Shown here: positions 51,925 through 51,979 of the stretch, piece by piece
Numbering within the stretch: the first letter of the stretch is position 1
Layout: each line of letters opens with the position of its first letter
NCBI GenBank assembly: GCA_964352855.1
Contig: CAYGTR010000022.1
Location: forward strand, 1-51,979
DNA from: Litorimonas sp964352855
Lineage (GTDB): Bacteria; Pseudomonadota; Alphaproteobacteria; Caulobacterales; Maricaulaceae
Reading direction: 5' to 3'
DNA: 51,979 bases
Translations under genes and position numbers: made by a program
Notes under the pieces: model-generated
Told to the model about the DNA's origin: nothing
What the model saw: only the letters and a program-made list of their open reading frames with translations
Databases searched by the model: none

Positions 51925-51979
51925 GGCTTTGTCACGTTAATGCCAGCTTCCAGACAATGCGCTAAACTTTAGCGATGAA
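51925..51979 (+). mobile_element. Left end of an IS6-family element, cut by the window edge
   Basis: GGCTTTGTCACGTTAATG (51925-51942) followed by CC..CTT.CAGACAATGCGCTAAACTT, then ATG at 51975. The decayed IS at 42803 shows the same layout with its ATG 49 bases after the end (here 50). The transposase start is in the window, but the gene continues outside. Confidence 0.7.

Overview
The window reads as chromosomal DNA of an alphaproteobacterium. The evidence is the gene repertoire (TonB-dependent receptor, Nu-class type GSTs, BVMO catabolic cluster, P4-type integrase), the moderate GC content and the gene style. A marine Maricaulales/Hyphomonadaceae-like organism is my best guess, but that is inference only.

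Layout. (1) 1-1003: a possible gene tail, a frameshifted glycine-zipper mini-gene with its terminator, and a GC-rich block without convincing genes. (2) 1004-4791: minus-strand lipoprotein amidohydrolase, MOSC protein and lipoprotein alpha/beta hydrolase. (3) 4928-13523: a redox and electrophile-stress region. It holds a minus-strand operon glutaredoxin > dihydrolipoamide dehydrogenase-like > GST > Dps, a small exported protein, and a 48-aa mini-gene coupled to a PNPOx-FNR-ferredoxin fusion. A LysR regulator then diverges from AhpD-like > NTF2-like (DUF1348) > GST > 49-aa membrane protein. Short ATATCGG-type motifs recur upstream of three of these units. (4) 13813-31663: a large catabolic cluster: TonB receptor, SDR, TetR, enoyl-CoA hydratase, CaiB CoA-transferase, acyl-CoA synthetase, SDR, SMP-30 lactonase-like, Baeyer-Villiger monooxygenase with an N-terminal extension, SDR, MaoC dehydratase, DoxX, MFS, Fe-alcohol dehydrogenase and aldehyde dehydrogenase. 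Together they suggest uptake of a cyclic or aryl alcohol/ketone, oxidation to a ketone, ring or side-chain oxygen insertion, ester/lactone hydrolysis, oxidation of the freed alcohol to an acid, CoA activation and beta-oxidation. A palindrome GAACA-N4-TGTTC recurs at almost every promoter of the cluster and is probably the TetR operator.

(5) about 32.19-42.78 kb: an integrated island. A P4-type integrase lies at the left. Cargo is a PLD-type nuclease, an island hypothetical, a trio of two HTH proteins and a second tyrosine recombinase, and a type III restriction-modification pair at the right. G-rich direct repeats lie at both ends. (6) 42803-43689: a decayed IS6-family element plus a second right-end remnant. 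The left end of a further related IS begins at 51925, so the last segment is bracketed by IS6-type ends. (7) 43691-51905: a signalling and exoprotein module. It contains a septum-formation-like lipoprotein, a 1243-aa secreted PKD protein whose C-terminus resembles the anthrax oedema factor/ExoY nucleotidyl cyclase fold, a PPP-type phosphatase, an ECF sigma factor, and a membrane Ser/Thr kinase with TPR-like repeats.

The most novel items are the PKD/ExoY-like chimera with its signalling neighbours, and the palindrome-defined regulon over the BVMO cluster.
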